Source: CAVHIG01 sp963636105 (lineage in GTDB: Bacteria > Bacillota > Clostridia > Peptostreptococcales > Anaerovoracaceae). Taken from it: 11,678 bases of DNA. The stretch is taken from the NCBI GenBank assembly GCA_963636105.1, contig CAVHIG010000055.1:1-11678 (forward strand). Reading direction: 5' to 3'. The notes beneath the pieces are model-generated. The model worked only from the letters and a program-made list of their open reading frames with translations, ran no database searches and was not told the DNA's origin. The number at the start of each line of letters is the position of its first letter. Position 1 is the first letter of the stretch. The position numbers were made by a program, and so were the translations under genes. Below, piece after piece: positions 5,932 to 11,678 of this stretch.

Positions 5932-7308
5932 ATGGAGAACGTAAAAATGTATAAACTTTCCGAGATAGGACAGCAATATAAATCCAAATTGATATCTCTC
6001 GATGCGGCGGCTGCAAAGGTCAAAAGCGGCGACCGTATCTACATGGGCTTTGGCGCGGGCGTAGCCAAGGATCTGGACGCGGCACTTGCCAAGAGGATAA
6101 ATGATCTTAAGGACTTAGAATTTGTCAGCACTGTAGGCTTCATGGACGGACCGTTTAAGTGCTTTGAAGCCAGCAAGGGGAATGATTCTATACGCTTTGC
6201 GTCCGGACATTTCAGCGGTTTTGACAGAAAGATGGCCGATGACGGCAGATGCTGGTACATTCCGCTGCAATTCAGAGAGCTCCCAAGCTATTGGGCATTG
6301 GAAGGAAACGGCTTCGACGTTGCGATGATTCAGGTCGCTCCTATGGACGCGTTTGGAAATTTCAACCTCGGACCGCAGGTGGCAGATATAGTAAGCGCTG
6401 TAAAGCATTCCAAGATGGTCATCGTAGAGGTGAACGAAAATATGCCGGTGGCCTTTGGACTGCAGACAGAGCTGAATATAGCGGATGTAGACTTCATAGT
6501 AGAGGGCACAAACCAGCCTCTTACAGTTGTGCCTACAAAGGCGCCTTCTGAGACAGACAAGCTCATCTCAAGCAAGGTTGTAGAGCTTATAGAGAGCGGC
6601 AGCACATTGCAGCTTGGTATAGGAGCGCTTCCTACATGCATAGGCTCCATGCTTTGCGAGTCTGATGTAAAGGATCTCTCCTGCCATTCAGAGATGCTGG
6701 TAGATTCCTACTATGATCTGTACAAGGCAGGAAAGCTCACGGGAAATAAAAACGTTATGAAGGGCAAAATGGTCTATACATTCGCGGGCGGCGCAAGAGA
6801 GCTCTATGAGATGATAGATAAGAATCAGATTCTGTGCGGCGCACCGGTAGATTTCGTAAATGATATCGAGGTTGTTTCGCAAATGGATAAATTTGTCTCC
6901 ATAAATAGCTGCCTCGGAGTGGATCTCTTCGGGCAGGTTTCTTCAGAGACAATAGGCGCAAAGCACTTCTCGGGCACGGGCGGCCAGCTTGACTTTGTCC
7001 TGGGTGCATACAAGTCAAAGGGTGGCAAAAGCTTCATTTGCACGCCTTCCACGAGAAAACTCAAGGACGGCCGTGTAATCTCCACGATCACCCCTACACT
7101 TGTTCCGGGATGCATAGTAAGCACTCCGAGAATGGCTGCGCACTACATTGTCACCGAATATGGCGCTGTAAATCTCAAGGGCAAGACGACGAGACAGCGC
7201 GCGGAGCTCATCATCAGCATAGCGCATCCGGACTTCCGCGAGGAGCTCATAAAGAGCGCCGAAAAGCTCGGAATCTGGAAGACCACAAGCAAATTCACCG
7301 GACTATAG
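5932..7308 (+). CDS. Acetyl-CoA hydrolase/transferase family CoA-transferase (4-hydroxybutyrate or butyrate type)
   Basis: The product is 458 residues from the ATG at 5932, chosen because AAGGGCGG (5920-5927) sits before it at good spacing. ATGs at 5917 and 5947 are in frame and possible. The enzyme exchanges CoA between an acyl-CoA and a free acid such as acetate through a glutamyl-CoA thioester. The likely catalytic Glu is Glu254 in CHSEMLVDS, the position known in 4-hydroxybutyrate CoA-transferase. LQLGIGALP (227-234) and SGTGGQLDFVLGA (347-359) are family signatures of the 4-hydroxybutyrate/butyryl-CoA transferases. The C-terminus TEYGAVNLKGKT (408-419) is also typical. It would either activate a hydroxy acid for the dehydratase-like enzyme or release the end-product acid and conserve the thioester. 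A canonical terminator follows 63 bases later. Confidence 0.9.
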   Translation: MENVKMYKLSEIGQQYKSKLISLDAAAAKVKSGDRIYMGFGAGVAKDLDAALAKRINDLKDLEFVSTVGFMDGPFKCFEASKGNDSIRFASGHFSGFDRKMADDGRCWYIPLQFRELPSYWALEGNGFDVAMIQVAPMDAFGNFNLGPQVADIVSAVKHSKMVIVEVNENMPVAFGLQTELNIADVDFIVEGTNQPLTVVPTKAPSETDKLISSKVVELIESGSTLQLGIGALPTCIGSMLCESDVKDLSCHSEMLVDSYYDLYKAGKLTGNKNVMKGKMVYTFAGGARELYEMIDKNQILCGAPVDFVNDIEVVSQMDKFVSINSCLGVDLFGQVSSETIGAKHFSGTGGQLDFVLGAYKSKGGKSFICTPSTRKLKDGRVISTITPTLVPGCIVSTPRMAAHYIVTEYGAVNLKGKTTRQRAELIISIAHPDFREELIKSAEKLGIWKTTSKFTGL

Positions 7309-7371
7309 GCAAGAGTATCAGCAGATATTTAGAAACAAACAAAAGGGTAAAAAGGATAGATATAAATAAAG

Positions 7372-7400
7372 AAAGGCAGTCTGACGAGGCTGCCTTTTTT
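7372..7400 (+). terminator. Intrinsic terminator after the CoA-transferase gene
   Basis: AGGCAGTCT (7374-7382) pairs with AGGCTGCCT (7387-7395) through nine pairs including one T-G, around a GACG loop. Six T residues (7395-7400) follow directly. Flanking A and T bases extend the stem by one or two pairs. This is the only textbook terminator in the catabolic block. Confidence 0.92.
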
Positions 7401-7439
7401 GCTATGGAAACTGCGGGAATCCCGGGTGCTTTGGCTTTT

Positions 7440-7461
7440 GCGGAAACGGCGCCGTTTCCGC
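7440..7461 (-). repeat. Perfect 22-bp palindrome just downstream of the dipeptidase stop
   Basis: GCGGAAACGGC (7440-7450) is followed at once by its exact reverse complement (7451-7461). In RNA it would fold as an approximately 9-bp stem with a GC-rich tetraloop, four bases beyond the minus-strand dipeptidase stop codon at 7465-7467. No T run follows on either strand. It probably marks the 3' end of the minus-strand transcript, as a terminator-like or stabilising stem. A second short palindrome, CGGGAATCCCG, lies near 7414-7424. Confidence 0.7.
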
Positions 7462-7464
7462 GGC

Positions 7465-8388
7465 CTATGCCAGCTCCTTGAAGAAGCGGAGCGCGTTTTC
7501 GAAGAAAATCTTATTTACTATGGATTCGGAGATGTTCTTTTTCAGGAGATATTCCGCAACCGAGGCGAATTTTACCGGGCTATCGAGAGTCTCGTCGATG
7601 TCGGCGCCATCGAAATCGCTTCCACAAGCGACTATGTCTTCGCCGCCGAGCTCAAGCATGCGGCTGATGTGCCTGTAGATGCTGTCTATATCGCCCTTTT
7701 CATCGTCGGAAAGGAAGCTCTTGTAGATATTTATACCTACGATGCCCCCGCGCTTTACCATCTCGGCGAATTGCGGCTCGGTCAGATTCCTCTTGTGGCT
7801 GCATACTGAGCGCAGATTTGAGTGCGTAGCGATGAAAGGCTTTGTGGCGAATTCACAAAGCTCTGAGAAACCACGGTCGTTGAGGTGGGAGACATCGACA
7901 ATTATGCCTTTCTCTTCCATGCGTGCCACAGCCTGTCTGCCGAAGTCTGTGAAGCCTTTTTCTGTATTATGGCCGCTGGCGAGCTCGTTTTCGCCGTTCC
8001 ATACGAGTGTCATCATTTTGACGCCGCAGTCTGCCAGGTAGTCCACGTTTTCGAGCCTGCCCGCGAGCGCTGCGCCGCCCTCAACTGAAAGTATGACTGC
8101 GCACTTTCCGCTATTTGTAATCCTCTCAACATCGCCTGCTGCCCATACCTTTTCGGCAAGCTGCGGCTGTTTTTCGAGAAGCATGTCCATATATTGCTTG
8201 TGCTCGTTGAAAAACTGGAGCGCGGCCTCGCCTCTGAGTCTGTCCGGGATAAATACTGCCATGGTCTGGCAAAGGCGCTTGAATTTGCTCAGCTCGCGCA
8301 GGGAAAATTGCGTGTCCGGGCAGAGAAAGTCCGCGTTTTTCTCTTTGAAGCTTTCGATTGAATCACAATGTAGATCGAATAATTGCAT
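7465..8388 (-). CDS. Membrane dipeptidase, peptidase family M19
   Basis: The 307-residue product is a renal-dipeptidase-type (M19) metalloenzyme with an amidohydrolase-like TIM-barrel. It hydrolyses dipeptides, in some members those with a D-residue at the C-terminus. All expected binuclear zinc ligands are visible: His7 and Asp9 in LHCDS, Glu103 in SVEGG, His168 in DVSH and His189 in ATHSN. The catalytic-site Asp258 lies in GSDFDG. No signal peptide is present, so it should be cytoplasmic, as in most bacterial members. GAGAGG seven bases upstream of the ATG supports the start. It lies 72 bp downstream of the ThiF-family gene on the same strand and convergent to the CoA-transferase operon. 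It may feed amino acids from peptides into fermentation. The context for that is only proximity. Confidence 0.93.
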   Translation of the reverse strand: MQLFDLHCDSIESFKEKNADFLCPDTQFSLRELSKFKRLCQTMAVFIPDRLRGEAALQFFNEHKQYMDMLLEKQPQLAEKVWAAGDVERITNSGKCAVILSVEGGAALAGRLENVDYLADCGVKMMTLVWNGENELASGHNTEKGFTDFGRQAVARMEEKGIIVDVSHLNDRGFSELCEFATKPFIATHSNLRSVCSHKRNLTEPQFAEMVKRGGIVGINIYKSFLSDDEKGDIDSIYRHISRMLELGGEDIVACGSDFDGADIDETLDSPVKFASVAEYLLKKNISESIVNKIFFENALRFFKELA

Positions 8389-8413
8389 ACTTTTCCTCTC
8401 TTCCTAGATTCGT

Positions 8414-8454
8414 ATTATAGTTTTATAAACTCGAAGCTTTGGGGCTAAAGCTTC
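8414..8454 (-). promoter_or_regulatory. Hairpin and possible -10 box between the ThiF-family and dipeptidase genes
   Basis: GAAGCTTT (8433-8440) and AAAGCTTC (8447-8454) form a perfect 8-bp stem with a GGGGCT loop, six bases past the ThiF-family stop. On the minus strand it is followed only by a short TTT, so termination would be weak. Further along, TATAAT (complement of 8414-8419) could be a -10 box for the dipeptidase gene, but no convincing -35 is placed correctly. Confidence 0.45.
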
Positions 8455-8460
8455 CCTGAC

Positions 8461-9147
8461 TCATACTCTAAAGACGTCGTATTCCTGAAGAAGCAGGTCT
8501 ATGGATAGCATTCTGCTTTCAAGTGATACGCCCTTATGCAAAAGTACCTTTATTGCTTCGGTAACTTCGAGGGATGCTACAAGCGCCGGTGTGAAGGCGG
8601 GATTGCCGAGTTCCTTTTCGGCGCCCTTGTCCTTGTCACAGGGGTAGATTTTATTTAGGGTGTTGTCGCCGGGGGCGATGACGGCCACCTGCGCGTACCA
8701 GCCTGCCATTGCTCCATGTACCATCGGGATATTTTCCTCCGCACAGGCCTTTGCAAGCATTTTTCTTACGCTCATATTGTCGAGCGCTTCTACTACTATG
8801 TCACAGCCGCTTATTATTCTGCGGCAATTTTCTTCTGTAATGTATTCCTTTACGGGATGTATATCAACCTCGGAATTTACGCGGTGCACTCTCTCCATGG
8901 CTGCCTCGGCTTTTGATTCTCCGAGATTTGTTTCGTCACAGAAAAGCTGCCTGTTTAGGTTTGTCTCATCGAATGTATCGCCATCCACTACTCTCAGGTA
9001 GCCGATGCCAAGCCTTGCAAGCATTTCTATCGCATAACCACCGATACCACCGCAACCTATGATACATACTTTGGATTCCTTTAGCTTTGCAAATTCTGCC
9101 AGATTGAATGTGTTCATATTTCTGAGGTATCTGCGTTCGTAGACCAT
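8461..9147 (-). CDS. ThiF/MoeB/HesA-family adenylyltransferase (E1-like), zinc motif absent
   Basis: The 228-residue protein has the E1-like Rossmann fold that adenylates a C-terminal carboxylate, usually of a small sulfur-carrier protein. Residues 31-37 GCGGIGG bind ATP, VVDGDTFDETNLNRQ (53-67) contains the conserved Asp and Arg, and Asp123 in EALDNMSVR is the usual Mg-site Asp. FTPALVASLEVTEAIKVLL (185-203) is the family's C-terminal helix. The two CxxC zinc pairs of MoeB and many ThiF proteins are missing; only single Cys170 remains nearby. The start at 9147 is preceded by GAGGAG, and RRYLRNMNTF resembles the usual N-terminus. No ThiS or MoaD gene is next to it. It may serve thiamine, molybdopterin or tRNA modification, or an unknown carrier. 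The exact role is open. Confidence 0.88.
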   Translation of the reverse strand: MVYERRYLRNMNTFNLAEFAKLKESKVCIIGCGGIGGYAIEMLARLGIGYLRVVDGDTFDETNLNRQLFCDETNLGESKAEAAMERVHRVNSEVDIHPVKEYITEENCRRIISGCDIVVEALDNMSVRKMLAKACAEENIPMVHGAMAGWYAQVAVIAPGDNTLNKIYPCDKDKGAEKELGNPAFTPALVASLEVTEAIKVLLHKGVSLESRMLSIDLLLQEYDVFRV

Positions 9148-9187
9148 AATATTTTTCTCCTCATAAAACTGTAAAACTTGAAACTAT

Positions 9188-9211
9188 AAAATATCTGCTC
9201 GTGGATATTTT
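9188..9211 (-). repeat. 8-bp inverted repeat upstream of the ThiF-family gene
   Basis: AAAATATC (9188-9195) and GATATTTT (9204-9211) are exact inverted copies separated by 8 bases. The pair lies in the 106-bp gap between the regulator gene and the ThiF-family start. It could be a protein-binding site or a weak A/T-rich hairpin. A second small inverted repeat, GAGCTT/AAGCTC, is near 9225-9246. No clear promoter hexamer pair was found here. Confidence 0.5.
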
Positions 9212-9253
9212 AACATAGATTTCGGAGCTTTGCTATATATAAGCTCAAAAATC

Positions 9254-9949
9254 TCAGTTTGCTGTCTTTTGCTGCTTCTCTGATTGTTCTGTGAGATGGT
9301 AGAAATTTACGGAGTTTTTCATGTGGAGATCCATCGCGAGCTTTACGCCATCGGCGTCGCGCCTTGAGAGATAGTCCATGATGAGCTGATGGTCGGTGCT
9401 GAAGTCCTCGATTCTTTGGTGGAAATCGGCGCGGACAAAGGCCTTGGCGAGCGCGTCATTTAAAATGCTTGCAAGCTGAGCACCAAATTCGTTGTGCGCG
9501 GCGCGAGCAATGGCGTCGTGAAATTGGCGATTGCCCTCGGTATCATCCTTGCCGGCGATTTCGTGCTTCAAAAGCTTTGAACCGAGATTGAGAATTTCCT
9601 CTAGCTCCTCGTCCGTGGCGCGCAAGGCCGCGTAGTAGGCGAGCTGAGGCTCCAGTATCAGACGGAGCTCGTAGAGGTCGCGCATCTTCATCTTGATATG
9701 CTGCAAATTGCCAAGGCCATAGTCCTTGTCGATGCTTGAGTTTTGAGATACAAATGTGCCTACGCCAATTTTTATCTCCAGTACCCCCTGGCCGACCAGA
9801 TAGCGCACAGCCGTTCTGAGTGTGCTGCGGCTCACACCGAGGTCCTTTGCGAGAGTCGCTTCGTTTGGAAGCTTGTCTCCCGGCTGATATTTCTTTTCGA
9901 TAGTGATCTGCTTGATCAAAGTTTCAATTGTAGAATCAGATAATTTCAT
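9254..9949 (-). CDS. GntR-family transcriptional regulator, FadR (FCD) subfamily
   Basis: From the ATG at 9949 the product is 231 residues. An in-frame ATG at 9970 would add seven, but has no Shine-Dalgarno site, whereas AGGGG lies about 11 bases before 9949. Residues 5-68 are the GntR winged helix: PGDKLPNEATLAKDLGVSRSTLRTAVRYL then VLEIKIGVGTFV, listed here as separate parts (PGDKLPNE 23-30, VSRSTLRTAVRYL 39-51, GVGTFV 62-67). The C-terminal all-helical FCD domain shows the usual metal-site histidines His144 (RQFHDAI), His187 (STDHQLI) and His209 (DLHMKNS). The expected Asp four residues before the first His is Asn140. Such domains often sense organic or hydroxy acids with a bound metal. 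A palindrome at its own promoter, repeated upstream of the CoA-transferase gene, suggests autoregulation and control of the catabolic operon. The ligand is unknown. Confidence 0.92.
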   Translation of the reverse strand: MKLSDSTIETLIKQITIEKKYQPGDKLPNEATLAKDLGVSRSTLRTAVRYLVGQGVLEIKIGVGTFVSQNSSIDKDYGLGNLQHIKMKMRDLYELRLILEPQLAYYAALRATDEELEEILNLGSKLLKHEIAGKDDTEGNRQFHDAIARAAHNEFGAQLASILNDALAKAFVRADFHQRIEDFSTDHQLIMDYLSRRDADGVKLAMDLHMKNSVNFYHLTEQSEKQQKTAN

Positions 9950-9980
9950 ATATGTAGATACCCCTGCCATTTAATGAGAA

Positions 9981-9997
9981 TTGCTGTTGTACAGCAA
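9981..9997. promoter_or_regulatory. Predicted GntR/FadR-type operator at the regulator promoter
   Basis: TTGCTGTTGTACAGCAA is a perfect 7-3-7 inverted repeat with GT-N3-AC at its centre, the core known for FadR-subfamily operators. It overlaps the expected transcription start of the minus-strand GntR gene, 5-21 bases beyond the -10 box. Binding there would block initiation. The inner core matches CTGT-N3-ACAG at 5869-5879. Confidence 0.65.
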
Positions 9998-10094
9998 GCT
10001 CATTATAAGGTAAAGACGCGCAGAATGCAAGGCAAAATGTAAGATAAATATGCAAGTTATGAAATCTGAGAGAATGCAAGCTCTTAAGGTAAAG
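9994..10094. repeat. Imperfect direct repeats in the regulator-transporter gap
   Basis: GCAAGCTC followed shortly by TAAGGTAAAG occurs at 9994-10015 and again at 10076-10094, the second copy lacking three bases between the two parts. AGAATGCAAG occurs at 10022-10031 and 10071-10080. A further TAAGGTAAG is at 10253-10261. The first copy contains the regulator's -10 box, so the second could be a decayed duplicate or an additional binding region. Confidence 0.55.
10002..10030 (-). promoter_or_regulatory. Promoter of the GntR regulator gene
   Basis: On the minus strand, TTGCAT (complement of 10025-10030) and a perfect TATAAT (complement of 10002-10007) are separated by exactly 17 bp. Transcription would begin near 9995, inside the palindrome, leaving a leader of about 45 bases to the ATG at 9949. 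The -35 matches the consensus in only its first three bases. Confidence 0.6.
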
Positions 10095-10097
10095 GTA

Positions 10098-10126
10098 GTG
10101 AAAGAATATCGAATGCTATTTATAAT
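10098..10126 (+). promoter_or_regulatory. Possible promoter for the YkvI-family transporter gene
   Basis: GTGAAA (10098-10103) and TATAAT (10121-10126) are separated by 17 bp. If used, it gives a leader of about 270 bases before the ATG. A poorer alternative closer to the gene is TTGCAT (10284-10289) with CAAAAT (10307-10312), also at 17 bp. Confidence 0.4.
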
Positions 10127-10132
10127 TATCAG

Positions 10133-10401
10133 AATCGTGAAAAAAATATTTATAACTTTCTCACATACTGGGAAAACGGTGTTGCAAAAGAATCGATTCC
10201 AGTATATGATAATAATATCACCGGTGAGAGATATCATCACTCAAAAAAGGCTTAAGGTAAGTGAGCCGATACAACTTTAGAAGTTGCATTTTTGGAGAAA
10301 AGATATCAAAATTATTGTAATGGTAGTATTATTGAATCGAAATGATGCGCATAGTTCTTCGTGCAAGAACGAGCAAGAATGTGCAAGAAAAGGAGGCTTT
10401 T
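10133..10401 (+). ncRNA. Long AT-rich leader with several possible hairpins before the transporter gene
   Basis: No credible gene was seen here. ATACTGG (10165-10171) pairs with CCAGTAT (10199-10205), extended by AA/TT past a one-base bulge. TCACCGGTGA (10218-10227) is a 10-bp palindrome. CAACTT-TAG-AAGTTG (10272-10286) is a perfect 6-bp stem followed by CATTTTT and resembles a weak terminator or attenuator. The GAATCGATTC palindrome lies at 10190-10199. The arrangement could be a transcription-attenuation leader, but no known riboswitch or T-box consensus was recognised. The RNA nature of the region is inferred. Confidence 0.3.
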
Positions 10402-11547
10402 ATGGAAAGCAAGATGAGCTGGAAGACAGTTCTTACCATCGGTGGAGCCTATGCGGCATATTGTATCGGCGCGGGCTTTGCATCCGGTCAGGAAACATTA
10501 CAGTATTATGCATCGTGGGGCGGCAATTATCCTTTTATTTTACCTATATTGACATTTATCCTGATGTTTGCGTTTTGCTATGGTTCCTTTAAAACGGGAT
10601 ACATTCAAAGATTCCCGAATCCGAATGACTCATACAGCTATTACTGCGGCAAGGGTCTGGGCATAGTGCTTGATATCTTTTGCACTCTGTCCATCGCGCT
10701 CAGCACACTCATTATGTTTGCCGGAAGCGGAGCTACGGTAAACCAGTATCTGGGAATCCCGGTATGGGTAGGTACGCTGATTATGGGCATTGTATCGGTA
10801 ATCGTTGTATGTCTTGGCCTTGAGAAGGTTACAGATGTACTTGGATTTATCGGAGTGCTCATAATAATTATCTTGATGTTTACAGGAGTATATTGCTTCT
10901 GCACAAACGATACTACTGTTATGGAGGCACAGAAGAACGTTCAGCAATATGTAGATGACGGAATATTCCTTCAGGCAAAGTTCATGAATATAGACAGCCC
11001 TGTCGTATCTATCATCTCACTTATCGGTGCATATATCACACTGGGTCTTGCATTCAGCGTATCCCTCGGCTATCGCTGCAAGAATAAGAAGGAAATCGTC
11101 GGTGGCGCCTTTGCTTCTACACTTTTCTTCTGCATAGGCCTTTGCATGGTACTTTTCACTATAATTTTCAATATGGATTTCATCGCTGAGATGAAGGCAC
11201 AGGTTCCTATGCTTGCGGCTATTCAGAACATGCTGCCGGCTCTGGCACTGCCTTTCTCAATCATAATACTTTTGGGTGTATTTACAACAATCACAGGTTA
11301 TCTTTGGGCAGTAGGTCGTCGCTTTGCAGAGGATCGCACAAAGAAGCAGGCTATAATCGTTATAGTTCTGGCAGTATTTGGTGTATCCGTAGCTTCGATT
11401 ATTCCGCTCAGCCAGCTTGTAAACTTCATCTATCCGCTCATCGGTATCGCAGGCATCGTAATCTTTGTGGCGATCGTTATCAAATCCTTCAAAGAAGGAA
11501 GAATACCGGAAACTGCCTCGGAAGTGCCGGCGCACAAGGAAGCATAA
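10402..11547 (+). CDS. YkvI-family integral membrane protein, putative amino-acid/cation transporter
   Basis: The start at 10402 (MESKMSWKTV) is set by AGGAGG at 10391-10396, five bases upstream; an in-frame ATG at 10342 has no such site. The 381-residue product is very hydrophobic with about ten membrane segments, near residues 10-29, 44-62, 88-108, 122-140, 145-166, 199-222, 234-256, 280-303, 316-335 and 340-361. The first segment contains GAYAAYCIGAGFASGQE (15-31), with the broken-helix GAGFASGQE motif typical of the YkvI family (COG3949). The family looks related to LeuT-fold carriers, and its substrate is not established. The short tail after residue 361 is charged and cytoplasmic. The gene is divergent from the GntR gene with a 431-bp gap, and 40 bp upstream of ppnP on the same strand with no terminator between them. 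It may import an amino acid used by the nearby fermentation genes (inference). Confidence 0.85.
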   Translation: MESKMSWKTVLTIGGAYAAYCIGAGFASGQETLQYYASWGGNYPFILPILTFILMFAFCYGSFKTGYIQRFPNPNDSYSYYCGKGLGIVLDIFCTLSIALSTLIMFAGSGATVNQYLGIPVWVGTLIMGIVSVIVVCLGLEKVTDVLGFIGVLIIIILMFTGVYCFCTNDTTVMEAQKNVQQYVDDGIFLQAKFMNIDSPVVSIISLIGAYITLGLAFSVSLGYRCKNKKEIVGGAFASTLFFCIGLCMVLFTIIFNMDFIAEMKAQVPMLAAIQNMLPALALPFSIIILLGVFTTITGYLWAVGRRFAEDRTKKQAIIVIVLAVFGVSVASIIPLSQLVNFIYPLIGIAGIVIFVAIVIKSFKEGRIPETASEVPAHKEA

Positions 11548-11587
11548 TTAGTAAACATAATTATATTGTAGTAGAAAGGAGAAATTG

Positions 11588-11678
11588 ATGGTAGCTGAAA
11601 AACTCAAGAATTTGGAAGTTATGTCCAAGGCAAACGTATATTGGGACGGTAAGGTTACTAGCCGTACATATTTCACTG
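11588..11678 (+). CDS. ppnP: Pyrimidine/purine nucleoside phosphorylase PpnP family, N-terminus only
   Basis: Thirty codons are visible before the window ends. AAAGGAG at about 11575-11581 precedes the ATG. The segment SKANVYWDGKVTSRTYFT resembles the PpnP (DUF1255, cupin-fold) start, in which N-x-Y-x-x-G-K-V-x-S is the hallmark. PpnP splits nucleosides with phosphate into free base and ribose 1-phosphate. The call rests on this short motif. The preceding ten residues (VAEKLKNLEV) are a little longer than in the E. coli protein. Confidence 0.7.
   Translation, partial: MVAEKLKNLEVMSKANVYWDGKVTSRTYFT

Noticed and set aside
9971..10240. An 89-codon minus-strand open frame abutting the GntR gene
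   Set aside because: It runs through the predicted regulator promoter and operator, has no RBS and no recognised domain.
10050..10280. A 76-codon plus-strand open frame in the regulator-transporter gap
   Set aside because: No ribosome binding site, no recognised motif, and an A/T-rich composition that readily gives Lys/Ile-rich frames. It ends inside the terminator-like hairpin.

Overview
The window looks like a chromosomal segment from an anaerobic, amino-acid-fermenting Firmicute (class Clostridia). The reasons are the oxygen-sensitive enzymes it encodes (2-oxoacid:ferredoxin oxidoreductase, a 4-hydroxybutyryl-CoA-dehydratase-like Fe-S flavoenzyme, electron-transfer flavoprotein), strong AGGAGG-type ribosome binding sites, and tightly packed operons of moderate G+C. 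The genus cannot be fixed from sequence alone. No mobile element, CRISPR array, tRNA or rRNA was seen.

Positions 1-7400 are a plus-strand catabolic block. It starts with the 3' end of etfA. A hairpin spacer follows, then four nearly abutting genes for the gamma, delta, alpha and beta subunits of a pyruvate-type 2-oxoacid:ferredoxin oxidoreductase. Next, two bases later, is a full-length AbfD-family dehydratase that keeps all four predicted cluster ligands. After a spacer with a possible promoter and an 11-bp hairpin come a class I aminotransferase and then a family I CoA-transferase. A canonical intrinsic terminator (7372-7400) closes the block. Read as a pathway: an amino acid is transaminated to a 2-oxo acid, the oxidoreductase decarboxylates it to an acyl-CoA and reduces ferredoxin, the AbfD-like enzyme dehydrates or isomerises a CoA thioester, Etf with an acyl-CoA dehydrogenase outside the window handles the enoyl/acyl-CoA redox step, and the CoA-transferase releases the acid. 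The substrate is not known from the sequence.

Positions 7465-9970 are on the minus strand, convergent to the first block. In transcription order they encode a FadR-type GntR regulator, a ThiF/HesA-family adenylyltransferase without the usual zinc cysteines, and an M19 dipeptidase. The regulator has a good promoter (TATAAT, 17-bp spacer) with a perfect 7-3-7 palindrome at its start site. The palindrome core CTGT-N3-ACAG recurs just upstream of the CoA-transferase gene, which suggests that the regulator controls itself and that gene.

Positions 9971-10401 are an AT-rich 431-bp gap with direct repeats and several possible RNA hairpins, the last followed by five T residues. It precedes a plus-strand YkvI-family membrane transporter gene. 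The start of a ppnP-like nucleoside phosphorylase gene follows and runs off the window.
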